DNA from: Geomonas limicola
GTDB lineage: Bacteria > Desulfobacterota > Desulfuromonadia > Geobacterales > Geobacteraceae
Reading direction: 5' to 3'
Assembly (NCBI RefSeq): GCF_014193675.1
Contig: NZ_BLXZ01000003.1
Coordinates: 372,001-436,000 of the forward strand
Length of the DNA stretch: 64,000 bases
Each line of letters starts with the position of its first letter. The stretch's first letter is position 1. The notes below the pieces were generated by a model. The model ran no database searches and was not told the DNA's origin. It was given only the letters and a program-made list of their open reading frames with translations. Positions 54,976 to 63,605 of this stretch are shown here, one piece after another. A program made the translations under genes and the position numbers.

Positions 54976-55776
54976 GTGAAACAACTTGTATATAGAGGCG
55001 TGTTTGTTTGCTCTATCGCCATGGCGCTGCTTGTTGCTGCCCTGCCGGCTTTTGCTGGGGGGAACAAGTCTAATGCTAACTTGGTGCTGCCGGTTGAGGA
55101 GCAAACTACTCAGCCCCACTCACAGAAGACGATCGGGGTGCTGCTCTTTCCGGGGTTCGAGATGCTGGACGCTTATGGGCCTATGGAGATGTGGGGTAAT
55201 CTGAAACATGCTCCGGCGGCTACCTGGGGCGGCGAAGACAAGAAGGTCGGCATCCGGCTCGTCACCATCGCCGATCAACGCGGCGAGGTGGCATCGAACC
55301 AGGGGCCGAAGACTATGGCGGATTACGGCTTCGAGGACGCTCCGCAGCTCGATTACTTGCTGGTACCGGGCGGATTGGGTGTCATTCCCCTTCTGCAGGA
55401 CAAGGCGACGGTGAACTGGATCCGGACGCGGGCCGCCAAGGCGGAACTGGTCATGTCGGTCTGCAACGGTGCGTCGCTTCTGGCCGCGGCTGGTGTGCTG
55501 GATGAGCGGCCGGCGACGACGAACAAGATGTTCTGGAAACACTCGACGGACCCGGGACCGAAGGTCAAGTGGGTGAAGAAGGCGCGCTGGGTCGATGATG
55601 GTAACGTCGTCACTTCCTCGGGGATCTCGGCAGGGATGGACATGACGCTCGCGGTGATCGGAAAACTGTACGGGAAGGACATGGCGGCGTGGTTGGAGCT
55701 CTTGACGGAGTACGATGCTCACAGGGACCCGAGCTGGGATCCGTTCGCGGTCAAGGCTGGATTGGTCAGGGATTGA
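54976..55776 (+). CDS. Exported DJ-1/PfpI family protein
   Basis: A 266-residue protein. Residues 1-28 form a signal peptide (CSIAMALLVAALPAFAGG). The mature domain is DJ-1/PfpI: TIGVLLFPGFEMLDAYGPMEMWG, DYLLVPGGLGV, VMSVCNGASLLAAAGVLDERPATTNKMFW and SSGISAGMDMTLAVIG. The Cys in SVCNGA is at the nucleophile elbow. Relatives include isonitrile hydratase; the export to the periplasm is unusual for such a protein. It starts at GTG 54976 after AAAAGGAG. Probably controlled by the GlxA-type regulator just upstream. Confidence 0.88.
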   Translation: MKQLVYRGVFVCSIAMALLVAALPAFAGGNKSNANLVLPVEEQTTQPHSQKTIGVLLFPGFEMLDAYGPMEMWGNLKHAPAATWGGEDKKVGIRLVTIADQRGEVASNQGPKTMADYGFEDAPQLDYLLVPGGLGVIPLLQDKATVNWIRTRAAKAELVMSVCNGASLLAAAGVLDERPATTNKMFWKHSTDPGPKVKWVKKARWVDDGNVVTSSGISAGMDMTLAVIGKLYGKDMAAWLELLTEYDAHRDPSWDPFAVKAGLVRD

Positions 55777-55781
55777 TGGGA

Positions 55782-55915
55782 TAAAGGCCTTTATTTAGAA
55801 CAGGGATAAATGGGATAAACGGGATAAAGGCTAAACCCCAACTCTCAACACTCGAGTTCGACCGATAAAGGCTTTTTTCAACAGGGATACATGGGATGAA
55901 CGCGGATAAAGGCTA
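55782..55915. repeat. GGGATAAA-type repeat cluster
   Basis: Several units of AACAGGGATAAATGGG, CGGGATAAAGGC and GCGGATAAAGGC. They are the inverse of the cluster at 33.13-33.25 kb and related to 57.74-57.81 kb. Confidence 0.7.
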
Positions 55916-55983
55916 GACCCAACTATTATCACTAAAGATGTTCGGCCTCTTGTACTTGTGCACCACGACCAATCCGCTAGTAA

Positions 55984-56020
55984 AGGAGCCTGGGCCGGAA
56001 ACGGACAGGCTCCTTTTTTT
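55984..56020 (+). terminator. Intrinsic terminator
   Basis: A perfect 9-bp stem AGGAGCCTG/CAGGCTCCT with a 13-base loop and a T run of seven. It is 208 bases after the DJ-1 gene stop. Confidence 0.88.
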
Positions 56021-56065
56021 GCCTTACTTGAAACCCGGGTGATCAGGAACTGGAAAAAGGAGAAC

Positions 56066-56715
56066 CCATCCGTGATTACGCTAATCGCTCTGCCCATTTC
56101 GTAATTGCACGGATGATCAACTTAATCTCCTCACCGATTTCGTTATTGGCACCTTGAATACCGAAATTTCGACCGCAATTAAGATAATCGCCCGCCTCAT
56201 TTCGTCAATTGCACTGACGACAACTTTAATCACCTCACCGAATTCGATATTGGTACCTGGAATATCGAAATTGCGGCAGGGATTAAGCTAGTTGCTCCGC
56301 CCATTTCGTTAATTGCACTGACGATTACCGTAATCATCTCACCGATTTCGTTGTTGGTACCTGAAATAATGAAATCGCGGCCGCAATTAAGCGAATTGCC
56401 TGACCCATTTCTTTAATTGCACTGATGATTAGCCTAATCACCTCAACTATTTCGTTATCGGTACCTGGAATAATGGAATTGCCGCCGTGATTAAGCTAAT
56501 CCGTCAGCCCACTTCTTTAATCTCAATTACGATCACCTTAATCACCTCATCGATTTCGTTATTTGCACCTGCAACATCGAAATCGCGGCAGCGATTGAGC
56601 AAATCGCCCAGCCCATTTCGTTAATGGCACTGACGATTACCGTAATCAACCCGCCGATTCCACTATCGGCAAAGGGTAGATAGAAATTCCAACCGCGAGG
56701 TCGCCAGTTGCCGCT
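56066..56715. repeat. Tandem array of six ~104-bp units
   Basis: CCCATTTC or close variants occur at 56093, 56196, 56300, 56404, 56508 and 56612, giving periods of 103, 104, 104, 104 and 104. Each unit has a GATTA-N3-TAATC-type palindrome, a second ATTTCG block 42 bases after the first, GGTACCTG and a CGCGGC(C/A)GC-like block. The unit length is not a multiple of three, so it is not coding. It fills most of the 1196-base gap 55777-56972. Confidence 0.92.
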
Positions 56716-56972
56716 CCCATTATCGCTCCGACGACAACGAAAGCCGGCTGGGTGTATCTCTAACTCACCTGTTCATCTTCGTTCTCAAGCGGAAGATGCT
56801 TCTCATCTCACGATCATGTTGTTTTTGTTTTGGTAACTTGAGTTGTTCAGAAGGGGAAACTGCCACTTCGTGGAGCACAAATGCGATGGCAAGGAGGGGA
56901 GACGAGAAAAGAAAGTGGCGACACCGCTGGATGCCGCCACTTCTGTCGTTTAGGTCTTTGCAAGATGAGAAA

Positions 56973-57644
56973 CTAGATCACCATGATCTTGATGATGTTC
57001 GACCAAGGACCAAAACCGCCGGGCCCAAGGCAACGAATCCTGAAATAGTAGACCTTCCCGGGCTCCAGCCCGTCGAGCCTGATGTTACGGGTGGTGACGA
57101 AGGTTCCGGTTGCATGCCAGTCGGCATCGTTGTTCGGATCTCCCATGCACATCTCCAGATCATAGTGCGCCGCGGCAACTACCCTCGCAACCATAAAGAG
57201 GAGCGATCCGCTTACCGGACCATGCTTGACCGAGAACCGCTCGGGTGCCCCCGTGGGACCGAAGGAGGAGCGGGCATTCCGTTTCTTCTGCTCCTTCTTC
57301 TTGAGACCGAGCCCCTCGAGGTAGCGCTGGTCCTTGTGCCGCGCCGCCCGGATCTCGGCGAAGTTCACGAAGATCCTGATGTTGACGATGCACTCCTGGA
57401 TGAACTGCTCCAGGTAGGCGCGCTTGGCCGTATCCTTGGTGGCCGCCTCGACCTGAGCCTGCTGCAACAGCTGACTTAGTTCGGTGAAGCGCGGGCCATT
57501 GGGTACGCCATCCATGAACGGGTCCTGGTACCTCTCGTGCTGGGAAATATGGCTACCCATCGTCGCGAGAAGCACGATCAGGTCGTTGACGGGCATCCCC
57601 TTTAGGCTCGTTACGTCAACCTGTCCGAAGTAGGTGTCTTGCAT
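56973..57644 (-). CDS. Fibronectin type III-like domain protein, 223 aa
   Basis: A 223-residue protein with no signal peptide. The first 125 residues are helical (VNDLIVLLATMGSHISQHERYQDPF, RAYLEQFIQECIVNIRIFVNFAEIRAARHKDQRYLEGLG), and the C-terminal 90 form an Fn3-like beta sandwich (SGSLLFMVARVVAAAHYDLEM, NIRLDGLEPGKVYYFRIRCLGPGGFGPWSNI). Geobacter genomes have several such proteins; the role is unknown. GAGAGGG precedes the ATG. Confidence 0.82.
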   Translation of the reverse strand: MQDTYFGQVDVTSLKGMPVNDLIVLLATMGSHISQHERYQDPFMDGVPNGPRFTELSQLLQQAQVEAATKDTAKRAYLEQFIQECIVNIRIFVNFAEIRAARHKDQRYLEGLGLKKKEQKKRNARSSFGPTGAPERFSVKHGPVSGSLLFMVARVVAAAHYDLEMCMGDPNNDADWHATGTFVTTRNIRLDGLEPGKVYYFRIRCLGPGGFGPWSNIIKIMVI

Positions 57645-57737
57645 ACGCCCTCTCTGTAAATTAGTAGTTTCAAATCTTGAAACAGAGATTAACAGAGGAG
57701 ATTTCGGGCGTCAAGCGGGAGACACAAAAATAATCAG

Positions 57738-57806
57738 GGTAAACCCGTAGGGATAAACGGGGATAAAGGCTTAGAACCAACAGGGATGAACGGGATGAAG
57801 GGGATA
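57738..57806. repeat. GGGATAAA-type repeat
   Basis: GTAGGGATAAACGGGGATAAAGG, AACAGGGATGAACGGGATGAAGG-like units. Same family as 33.13 and 55.8 kb. Confidence 0.65.
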
Positions 57807-57820
57807 ACCCACCTGCTACC

Positions 57821-57974
57821 TTACAGAGGCTTGGCGGATTTTTTGGTTATCTCTTGAAAGGAGTGCTGGGTGCTTGCCCAGTCAACGACGTCCACCTTGA
57901 AAGGGAGTACCGATTCGTCGAAATCCTGCTCCAACAAGGCACGCTGGCGCAGGGTGAGTGGCACCTCCCCCATG
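57821..57974 (-). pseudogene. C-terminal remnant of a MNT-type nucleotidyltransferase
   Basis: The minus-strand frame EVPLTLRQRALLEQDFDESV then LPFKVDVVDWASTQHSFQEI matches the end of small MntA/KNTase-fold nucleotidyltransferases. The GSxxxGxxxxxSDxD catalytic part is missing; upstream is unrelated repeat-like DNA. It is probably the relic of a HEPN/MNT toxin-antitoxin pair. The rest of the gap 57645-58221 holds repeats and two terminators. Confidence 0.65.
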
Positions 57975-58031
57975 TCACCTCGAAGAAACAGATGGCCACA
58001 AAAGCACAAAGATCACCTAAAAACCCTACCC

Positions 58032-58080
58032 ACTGGTTCGGCCTGAAGCGTTAAACGCCCAAGGCCGAACCAGTTTTATA
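58032..58080. terminator. Long inverted repeat, terminator-like
   Basis: A perfect 12-bp stem ACTGGTTCGGCC/GGCCGAACCAGT with a 19-base loop, then TTTATA. Confidence 0.65.
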
Positions 58081-58170
58081 TATGTTGATTTCTTCGCGTC
58101 TTGGCGTCTTCTCGGTGAGTGCCTGTGATTTTTCTGTGCCGTTTCGTCGCAGAGAACTCTGCATGCAAAA

Positions 58171-58202
58171 AAGGGCCATGCTTAACGCATGGCCCTTTTT
58201 CT
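58171..58202 (-). terminator. Terminator of tRNA-Leu
   Basis: A perfect 11-bp stem AAGGGCCATGC/GCATGGCCCTT with a 5-base loop and T runs on both strands; it lies 20 bases after the tRNA 3' end. Confidence 0.92.
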
Positions 58203-58221
58203 TTTAGTTGCTGCGGTTCCG

Positions 58222-58308
58222 TGGTGCCCGGAGCCGGGGTCGAACCGGCACGGCCTTGCGACCGAGGGATTTTAAGTCCCTTGCGTCTACCAATTCCGCC
58301 ATCCGGGC
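58222..58308 (-). tRNA. tRNA-Leu(UAA)
   Basis: An 87-base tRNA with encoded CCA. Acceptor GCCCGGA pairs with TCCGGGC, the anticodon loop CTTAAAA gives UAA, the long variable arm of class II tRNAs is present, and the T arm is CCGGTTCGACCCCGG. It follows ihfB on the same strand and is followed by a strong terminator. Confidence 0.97.
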
Positions 58309-58326
58309 CCTGGCCGGTACCCGACT

Positions 58327-58608
58327 CTAGAGGTTGTTCACCCGCTCGCGCAGATCCTTCCCGGTCTTGAAGAACGGGGTCTTCTTGCTCGGGATGCTGA
58401 CGATCTCACCGCTCTTCGGATTGCGCGCCTCACGGGGCTCGCGATCACGGATGGTGAAGCTGCCGAAGCCGCGAATCTCGACCTTGTCACCGGCGGTGAG
58501 CGCCTCGCTCATCGCATCGAAGACCAGCGAGACAACTGCCTCGGAATCCTTGCGGGTCAGGGAATTGCGCACTTCCACCAGCTTGTCAATCAGTTCGCTT
58601 TTAGTCAT
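58327..58608 (-). CDS. ihfB: Integration host factor subunit beta (HU/IHF family)
   Basis: A 93-residue DNA-bending protein. It has the HU/IHF fold: MTKSELIDKLVE, VEIRGFGSFTIRDREPREARNPKSGE (the DNA-intercalating beta arm with the NPKSGE proline turn) and VSIPSKKTPFFKTGKDLRERVN. The location right after rpsA is the usual one for ihfB in many proteobacteria. It helps sigma-54 promoters, recombination and phage integration. Confidence 0.93.
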   Translation of the reverse strand: MTKSELIDKLVEVRNSLTRKDSEAVVSLVFDAMSEALTAGDKVEIRGFGSFTIRDREPREARNPKSGEIVSIPSKKTPFFKTGKDLRERVNNL

Positions 58609-58662
58609 TGTTACACCTCAGTTGTTGGCTATTAAATTACACCTGTCGCGAAGTGACGGGTC

Positions 58663-60417
58663 CTACTCTTCGTTCTTCTTGCTGAGCTTCTCCTTCAGCA
58701 GGTCGCCGAACGAGGAGGTTGCCTCACCGGTGGAACCCATGTAGGAAGCGAACTCGGCCTTGTCGATCGCGGTCTGCAGACTCTTGATGGACAGGGCGAT
58801 CTTCTTGTCGACCACGTCGACGGAAAGCACCACGGCCTCGAGCTCGTCACCCACGTTGGCGAAGTCTTTCGGGCTTGCCACCTTCTCCTGGGACAGCTCG
58901 GAGACGTGTACCAGACCCTCGATCCCTTCCTCGATCTCGAGGAACACGCCGAAGTCGGTCACACTGGTGACGCGGCCGTTGACGCGGGAACCCGGACGGT
59001 ACTTCCTGGGGATCTCTTCCCAGGGATCGGCAGCCAGCTGCTTGATGCCCAGGGAGAGGCGCTCGTTCTCGACGTCGATGTTGAGAACCACAGCCTGTAC
59101 GGTCTGACCCTTGCTGAACATCTCGCCCGGGTGCTTGACGCGACGGGTCCAGGAGATGTCGGAGACGTGGACCAGGCCGTCGATGCCGTCCTCGATGCCG
59201 ATGAAGACGCCGAAGTCGGTGATGTTCTTGATCTGCCCTTCGATCTTGGTGCCGACCGGGTAACGGTCGCCGATCACGGTCCAGGGGTTCACCTCGGTCT
59301 GCTTGAGGCCCAGGGAGATCCTGCGGTTGCCCGGATCGACACCCAGGATGACTGCCTCGACGTCCTCGCCGGTCTTCAGGATCTCGGACGGGTGACGCAC
59401 GCGACGGGTCCAGGACATCTCGGAGACGTGCACCAGGCCTTCGATGCCGTCCTCAAGCGAGATGAATGCGCCGTAGTCGGTGAGGCTCACTACCTTGCCG
59501 CTGACGCGCTCACCCTCGTGGTAACGGTCGTTCACGTTGAGCCAGGGATCGGGCACGGTCTGCTTGAGGCCCAGGGAGATCTTCCCTTTCTCGCGGTCGA
59601 ACTTGAGCACCATCACCTTCAGGGTGTCACCCACCTTGACCATCTCGGAGGGGTGCCCCAGACGGCCCCAGCTCATGTCGGTCACGTGCAGGAGGCCGTC
59701 AACGCCGCCCAGGTCGACGAACGCGCCGTACTCGGCGATGTTCTTCACCTGGCCGGAGACGATATCACCCTCTTTCAGGGTGGCCAGGGTCTCGGTGCGG
59801 GCCTTGTCGCGCTCTGCCTCGAGCAGCACGCGGCGGGAAAGTACCAGGTTGCCCCGCTTGCGGTTCATCTTGAGGATCTGGAACTGGAAGGTCTGGCCCA
59901 CGAAACGGTCCATGTTGCCGCCGGGACGCAGGTCCACCTGGGATGCCGGGAGGAACGCCTCGACGCCGACGTCGACGGTCATGCCGCCCTTCACCTTGCC
60001 GGTGATCTTCCCTTCGATGATGCCACCCTCGCCGGCTGCGGCGATGGTTTCCCAGGCAACCTGGGAATCGGCCTTCTTCTTGGAGAGGACCATGTGGCCG
60101 CGGATGTTCTCGCCGCGCTCGAAGTACACGTTCACTTCGTCGCCCACTTTCACGGTCAGATCGCCACTCTCGTCGAGGAACTCACCGATGCGGATGCACC
60201 CCTCGGACTTGTAGCCGACGTCAACCAGCACCACATCCTGCTCGATCTGGACCACCACACCCTTGACGACTTCGCCGCTCTGCGGCTGCCTCAGGCTGTC
60301 CTGGAAAAGGTCAGCAAACTCGCCGCCCATTTCGGACTGATCCATCTCCTCGTCATTATCGTGTAACCGCCTGATCGGCATATCTTTTTTCTTGAACGTC
60401 TTTTTTTCGTCTTCCAT
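58663..60417 (-). CDS. rpsA: 30S ribosomal protein S1
   Basis: A 584-residue protein with six S1 RNA-binding domains. Domains 3-6 are the most regular, each with the GxVxxxxxxGxFVxLE and GLVHVSEMSW motifs (EDGIEGLVHVSEMSWTRRVRHPSEIL, EDGIDGLVHVSDISWTRRVKHPGEMF, EEGIEGLVHVSELSQ). It binds mRNA at the small subunit to start translation. It has the ribosome contact domain at its N terminus. It lies between ispH and ihfB. Confidence 0.96.
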   Translation of the reverse strand: MEDEKKTFKKKDMPIRRLHDNDEEMDQSEMGGEFADLFQDSLRQPQSGEVVKGVVVQIEQDVVLVDVGYKSEGCIRIGEFLDESGDLTVKVGDEVNVYFERGENIRGHMVLSKKKADSQVAWETIAAAGEGGIIEGKITGKVKGGMTVDVGVEAFLPASQVDLRPGGNMDRFVGQTFQFQILKMNRKRGNLVLSRRVLLEAERDKARTETLATLKEGDIVSGQVKNIAEYGAFVDLGGVDGLLHVTDMSWGRLGHPSEMVKVGDTLKVMVLKFDREKGKISLGLKQTVPDPWLNVNDRYHEGERVSGKVVSLTDYGAFISLEDGIEGLVHVSEMSWTRRVRHPSEILKTGEDVEAVILGVDPGNRRISLGLKQTEVNPWTVIGDRYPVGTKIEGQIKNITDFGVFIGIEDGIDGLVHVSDISWTRRVKHPGEMFSKGQTVQAVVLNIDVENERLSLGIKQLAADPWEEIPRKYRPGSRVNGRVTSVTDFGVFLEIEEGIEGLVHVSELSQEKVASPKDFANVGDELEAVVLSVDVVDKKIALSIKSLQTAIDKAEFASYMGSTGEATSSFGDLLKEKLSKKNEE

Positions 60418-60484
60418 CGAAGCCTGTACCCCCTGGGAAAATTCTCTATAAAATCGAGCTAATTTAGCACATCCGTGGAAAATA

Positions 60485-61333
60485 TCAACCTATTTTCTCT
60501 CTGTCAATCTCCGCGATGCGGTCCAACACCTCGTCGATGAGCCACTTGGGGGTGGATGCGCCGGCGGTGACGCCGACCTTTTCCACCCCGACAAACCAGC
60601 TGGAATCGAGCTGGCTGGCGGTCTCGATGTGGTGGGTGCGCGGCAGGAGTTCGCTGCAGACCTCGGCGAGCCGTTTGGTGTTGGCGGAGTTGAAGCCGCC
60701 GATCACGATCATGCAGTCGACCTTGCTGGCGAGCGCCTTCGCCTCTTCCTGGCGCACCGCGGTGGCGTCGCAGATGGTGTGGTAGACCCGGATCTCGCCA
60801 CCCTTGGCGAGGCAGGCGTACACCACGTCTTTCAGGTTCTCGAAGGACTGGGTGGTCTGGGCGACCACGCCGATCTTCGCCATGCGCGGCAGCTTGGCGG
60901 CCTCTTCGCCGCTCCCCACCACGTAGACCCTGCCGGTTGCGTAGGAGACGATCCCCTGAACCTCCGGGTGGTCGGCGTCGCCTACCACGACCACGTCGTA
61001 GCCGGCCAGGGAGAGGCTCTCCACGTGTTCCTGGGCCTTCTTGACGAAGGGGCAGGTAGCGTCGACGATCTCGAGGTTCTTCGAGACCGCCGCTTCGAGT
61101 TCTTCGGCGGCAACGCCGTGCGAGCGGATGATGATGGTGCCGGAGTCCGCGTCGTTGACGTCCCCCAGGACCTTCACCCCCATCTCCTCGAGGCGCTGTA
61201 CCACCTGCGGGGAGTGGATGATGGGGCCCAAGGTGTAGGTTTCACCCTTCTTGTCGGCCGCCTCGAAGGCGAGGTGCGTGGCGCGCTTGACGCCGAAGCA
61301 GAACCCCGCCTGTTTAGCCAAAATGACTTCCAT
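60485..61333 (-). CDS. ispH: 4-hydroxy-3-methylbut-2-enyl diphosphate reductase
   Basis: The last enzyme of the MEP isoprenoid pathway, giving IPP and DMAPP from HMBPP with a [4Fe-4S] cluster. The three cluster cysteines are in AGFCFGVKRA, VDATCPFVKK and ICDATAVRQEE. SHGVAAEE and THHIETASQL are other substrate-site motifs. 282 residues, normal. AAGGAGC before the ATG at 61333 fixes the start over the in-frame 61369. Confidence 0.96.
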   Translation of the reverse strand: MEVILAKQAGFCFGVKRATHLAFEAADKKGETYTLGPIIHSPQVVQRLEEMGVKVLGDVNDADSGTIIIRSHGVAAEELEAAVSKNLEIVDATCPFVKKAQEHVESLSLAGYDVVVVGDADHPEVQGIVSYATGRVYVVGSGEEAAKLPRMAKIGVVAQTTQSFENLKDVVYACLAKGGEIRVYHTICDATAVRQEEAKALASKVDCMIVIGGFNSANTKRLAEVCSELLPRTHHIETASQLDSSWFVGVEKVGVTAGASTPKWLIDEVLDRIAEIDREKIG

Positions 61334-61399
61334 GTTGCTCCTTTTGAAACTAAAAATCTGTAAAACCAACAGCTAGAAGCTTTAAAACCAAAACGGCTA

Positions 61400-61562
61400 A
61401 AAGCTTTCACCGCAAAGACGCGAAGACGCTAAGAAACCAGAAGACAAAATCAAAAAACGAACCTTCGGAAACCGGTTCGGCCTTTATCGTTTGCGCTGTA
61501 GGCCGGACAGATTGAAAAGGGTTGTACGCTTCCTTTGCGTTCTTTGCGTCTTTGCGGTGAAA
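61400..61562. repeat. CGCAAAGACGCGAAG-type repeats in both orientations
   Basis: CACCGCAAAGACGCGAAGACG at 61410 and its inverse (TTTGCGTCTTTGCGGTG) at 61540, with AACCGGTTCGGCC between. It fills the gap between ispH and cmk. Confidence 0.6.
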
Positions 61563-61575
61563 AGGTTCTTGGTTC

Positions 61576-62265
61576 TTACGCCGCGACACGCTCCTTCACG
61601 GTCTTTTCCATGAAGGCGAGTACCTCGTCGATGGTCATCGCGGTGGAGTCCACGGGCACGGCATCCTCGGCCCTTTTCAAGGGGGCGTGCTCGCGGCTTT
61701 CGTCCTGCCGATCGCGACAGACCACCTTCTCGATGGTCTCCTCGAGGCTCACCGCTTCGCCGCGCGCCACGAGCTCGAGATAGCGGCGCCGGCCGCGCTC
61801 CTCGGCGCTCGCCGTGAGGAAGAACTTCACCTCGGCGTCGGGAAAGACCACGGTGCCGATGTCGCGCCCCTCGAGGATCACGCCACCCTTCACCCCCATC
61901 TTCCTCTGCATCTGCAGGAGCGCCTCGCGCACGGGCTTGCGCGCCGAGATGCAGGAGGTCAAAAGCCCCACCTCTTCGGTGCGGATCTCCCGGGAGACGT
62001 CCTCGCCGTTCACCAGGACCCGGTAGGCCTCCCCTTCCCGCTCGAACTCGATCTCGATACCGCGGCAAAGCTCCGCCAGGCGCGCATCGTCGTCGCAGGC
62101 GATCCCCGCCCGCTGCGACATGAGGGCGACGGCCCGGAACATGGCGCCGGTGTCGATGTGCAGGTAGCCGAGACGCTTGGCCAACAACTTGGTTATGCTG
62201 CTCTTTCCGGCCCCCGACGGTCCGTCGATGGCCACGATCACTCCGTTTGTTCTCTGCGCGCTCAA
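61576..62265 (-). CDS. cmk: Cytidylate kinase
   Basis: Phosphorylates CMP and dCMP. The 229-residue chain has the P-loop DGPSGAGKSSITKLLA, LGYLHIDTGAMFRAV and LEGRDIGTVVFPDAEVKFFLTA, with the lid RRRYLEL. It starts with TTG at 62265, overlapping the aroA stop (TTGA) and preceded by GGAGGTG, so the two are translationally coupled. The gene order aroA-cmk-ispH-rpsA is usual in Geobacter. Confidence 0.95.
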   Translation of the reverse strand: MSAQRTNGVIVAIDGPSGAGKSSITKLLAKRLGYLHIDTGAMFRAVALMSQRAGIACDDDARLAELCRGIEIEFEREGEAYRVLVNGEDVSREIRTEEVGLLTSCISARKPVREALLQMQRKMGVKGGVILEGRDIGTVVFPDAEVKFFLTASAEERGRRRYLELVARGEAVSLEETIEKVVCRDRQDESREHAPLKRAEDAVPVDSTAMTIDEVLAFMEKTVKERVAA

Positions 62266-63551
62266 CGTACCGCCACCTCCGTGAGGAGGTTAAGGAAACC
62301 GGGGAACGAGGTGGCGATGCACTCGGTATCGTCCACGGTGGTGCTGCCGCTGGCGGCAAGCCCGGCCACCAGCATGCTCATGGCGATACGGTGGTCGCCG
62401 AAGCTCTCGGCCTCGCAGCCGGCGAGTTTCCCGGCACCGGTGATCTCCATGCCGTCCGGGGTCTCGACGATCCCGACCCCTGCCTTGCGCAGGTTCTTCG
62501 CCATGGCGGCGATGCGGTCGGTCTCCTTGACGCGCAGCTCGGCCGCGTCTTTCACGCGCGTGGTCCCCTCGGCAAGTGCCGCGGCCACGCAGATGACCGG
62601 GAACTCGTCGATGGCGCGCGGCACCACCTCACCCGAGATCTCGATCGCCTTCAGCTTCGAGTGGCGCACCCTCAGGTCCGCCACCGGCTCGCCGGACTGC
62701 TCGCGCTCGTTCTCCAGCGTGATGTCGCCCCCCATCCCCTTCAGGATGTCGAGGATGCCGGTACGGGTCGGGTTGACGCCCACATTACGGATAACCAGTT
62801 CCGAGCCCGGGACGATGAGTGCCGCCACCATGAAGAAGGCGGCCGAGGAGATGTCCGCGGGGACCGCGATGTCGGCAGCCGTGAGTTCCACGCCGCCGGT
62901 CAGGCGCACCCCACCTTCGAAGCTCTCGATGTGGGCGCCGAAGTGGCGCAGCATCCGCTCCGAGTGGTCACGCGAGAGGTGCGGCTCGTAGATGGTGGTG
63001 GTCCCCTCGGCGTAGAGGCCGGCCAGCATGAGGGCCGACTTCACCTGGGCGGAGGAGACCGGCGAGGTGTACTCGATCCCGGTGAGTTTCCCCCCCTGGA
63101 TGGCGAGCGGTGCCTTCTCGCCGCCGTCGCGGCCGAGGATGCGGGCCCCCATCCGGGTGAGCGGACCGACCACGCGCTTCATGGGGCGGGCGCGCAGGTA
63201 CTTGTCGCCGGTCAAGACCGAGAAGAAGCCCTGTCCTGCCAAGAGGCCGGTCAGAAGGCGCATCGAGGTCCCCGAGTTGCCGCAGTCGAGGACGTCAGAG
63301 GGCTCCGAGAGGCCGTTGATCCCCTTGCCGTGGATGGTGATGGTCGAGCCGTCATCGTCGATCTGGATCCCCATGGCGCGGAAGGCCTCGAGCGTTGCGA
63401 GGGCGTCCTCGCCGCGCAGGAAGCCGGTCACCTTGGTGGTGCCGGTGGCCAGGGAGCCGAACATGATGGAGCGGTGCGATATGGATTTGTCGCCCGGTAC
63501 GGTGATGTCGCCCTGTACCGTCTTGGCGCATTGCACGGTGAAACTTTGCAT
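62262..63551 (-). CDS. aroA: 3-phosphoshikimate 1-carboxyvinyltransferase (EPSP synthase)
   Basis: The sixth step of the shikimate pathway, joining shikimate-3-phosphate and PEP. The 429-residue chain has GDKSISHRS at the N terminus, LDCGNSGTSMRLLTG, LRARPMKRVVGPLTRMGA, RVKETDRIAA and FGDHRIAMSM. The residues that bind PEP and S3P are all present. GGAGGCC precedes the ATG. It heads the block that runs to ihfB. Confidence 0.96.
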   Translation of the reverse strand: MQSFTVQCAKTVQGDITVPGDKSISHRSIMFGSLATGTTKVTGFLRGEDALATLEAFRAMGIQIDDDGSTITIHGKGINGLSEPSDVLDCGNSGTSMRLLTGLLAGQGFFSVLTGDKYLRARPMKRVVGPLTRMGARILGRDGGEKAPLAIQGGKLTGIEYTSPVSSAQVKSALMLAGLYAEGTTTIYEPHLSRDHSERMLRHFGAHIESFEGGVRLTGGVELTAADIAVPADISSAAFFMVAALIVPGSELVIRNVGVNPTRTGILDILKGMGGDITLENEREQSGEPVADLRVRHSKLKAIEISGEVVPRAIDEFPVICVAAALAEGTTRVKDAAELRVKETDRIAAMAKNLRKAGVGIVETPDGMEITGAGKLAGCEAESFGDHRIAMSMLVAGLAASGSTTVDDTECIATSFPGFLNLLTEVAVR

Positions 63552-63605
63552 GAGGCCTCCGACAAACCTTCAATAATTTACTGCAACACCCGGATACCAG
63601 GCGAA

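Noticed and set aside
56066..56715. CRISPR array
   Set aside because: The repeat unit is 104 bp with no unique spacers of 30-40 bp between short identical repeats, and no cas gene is nearby.
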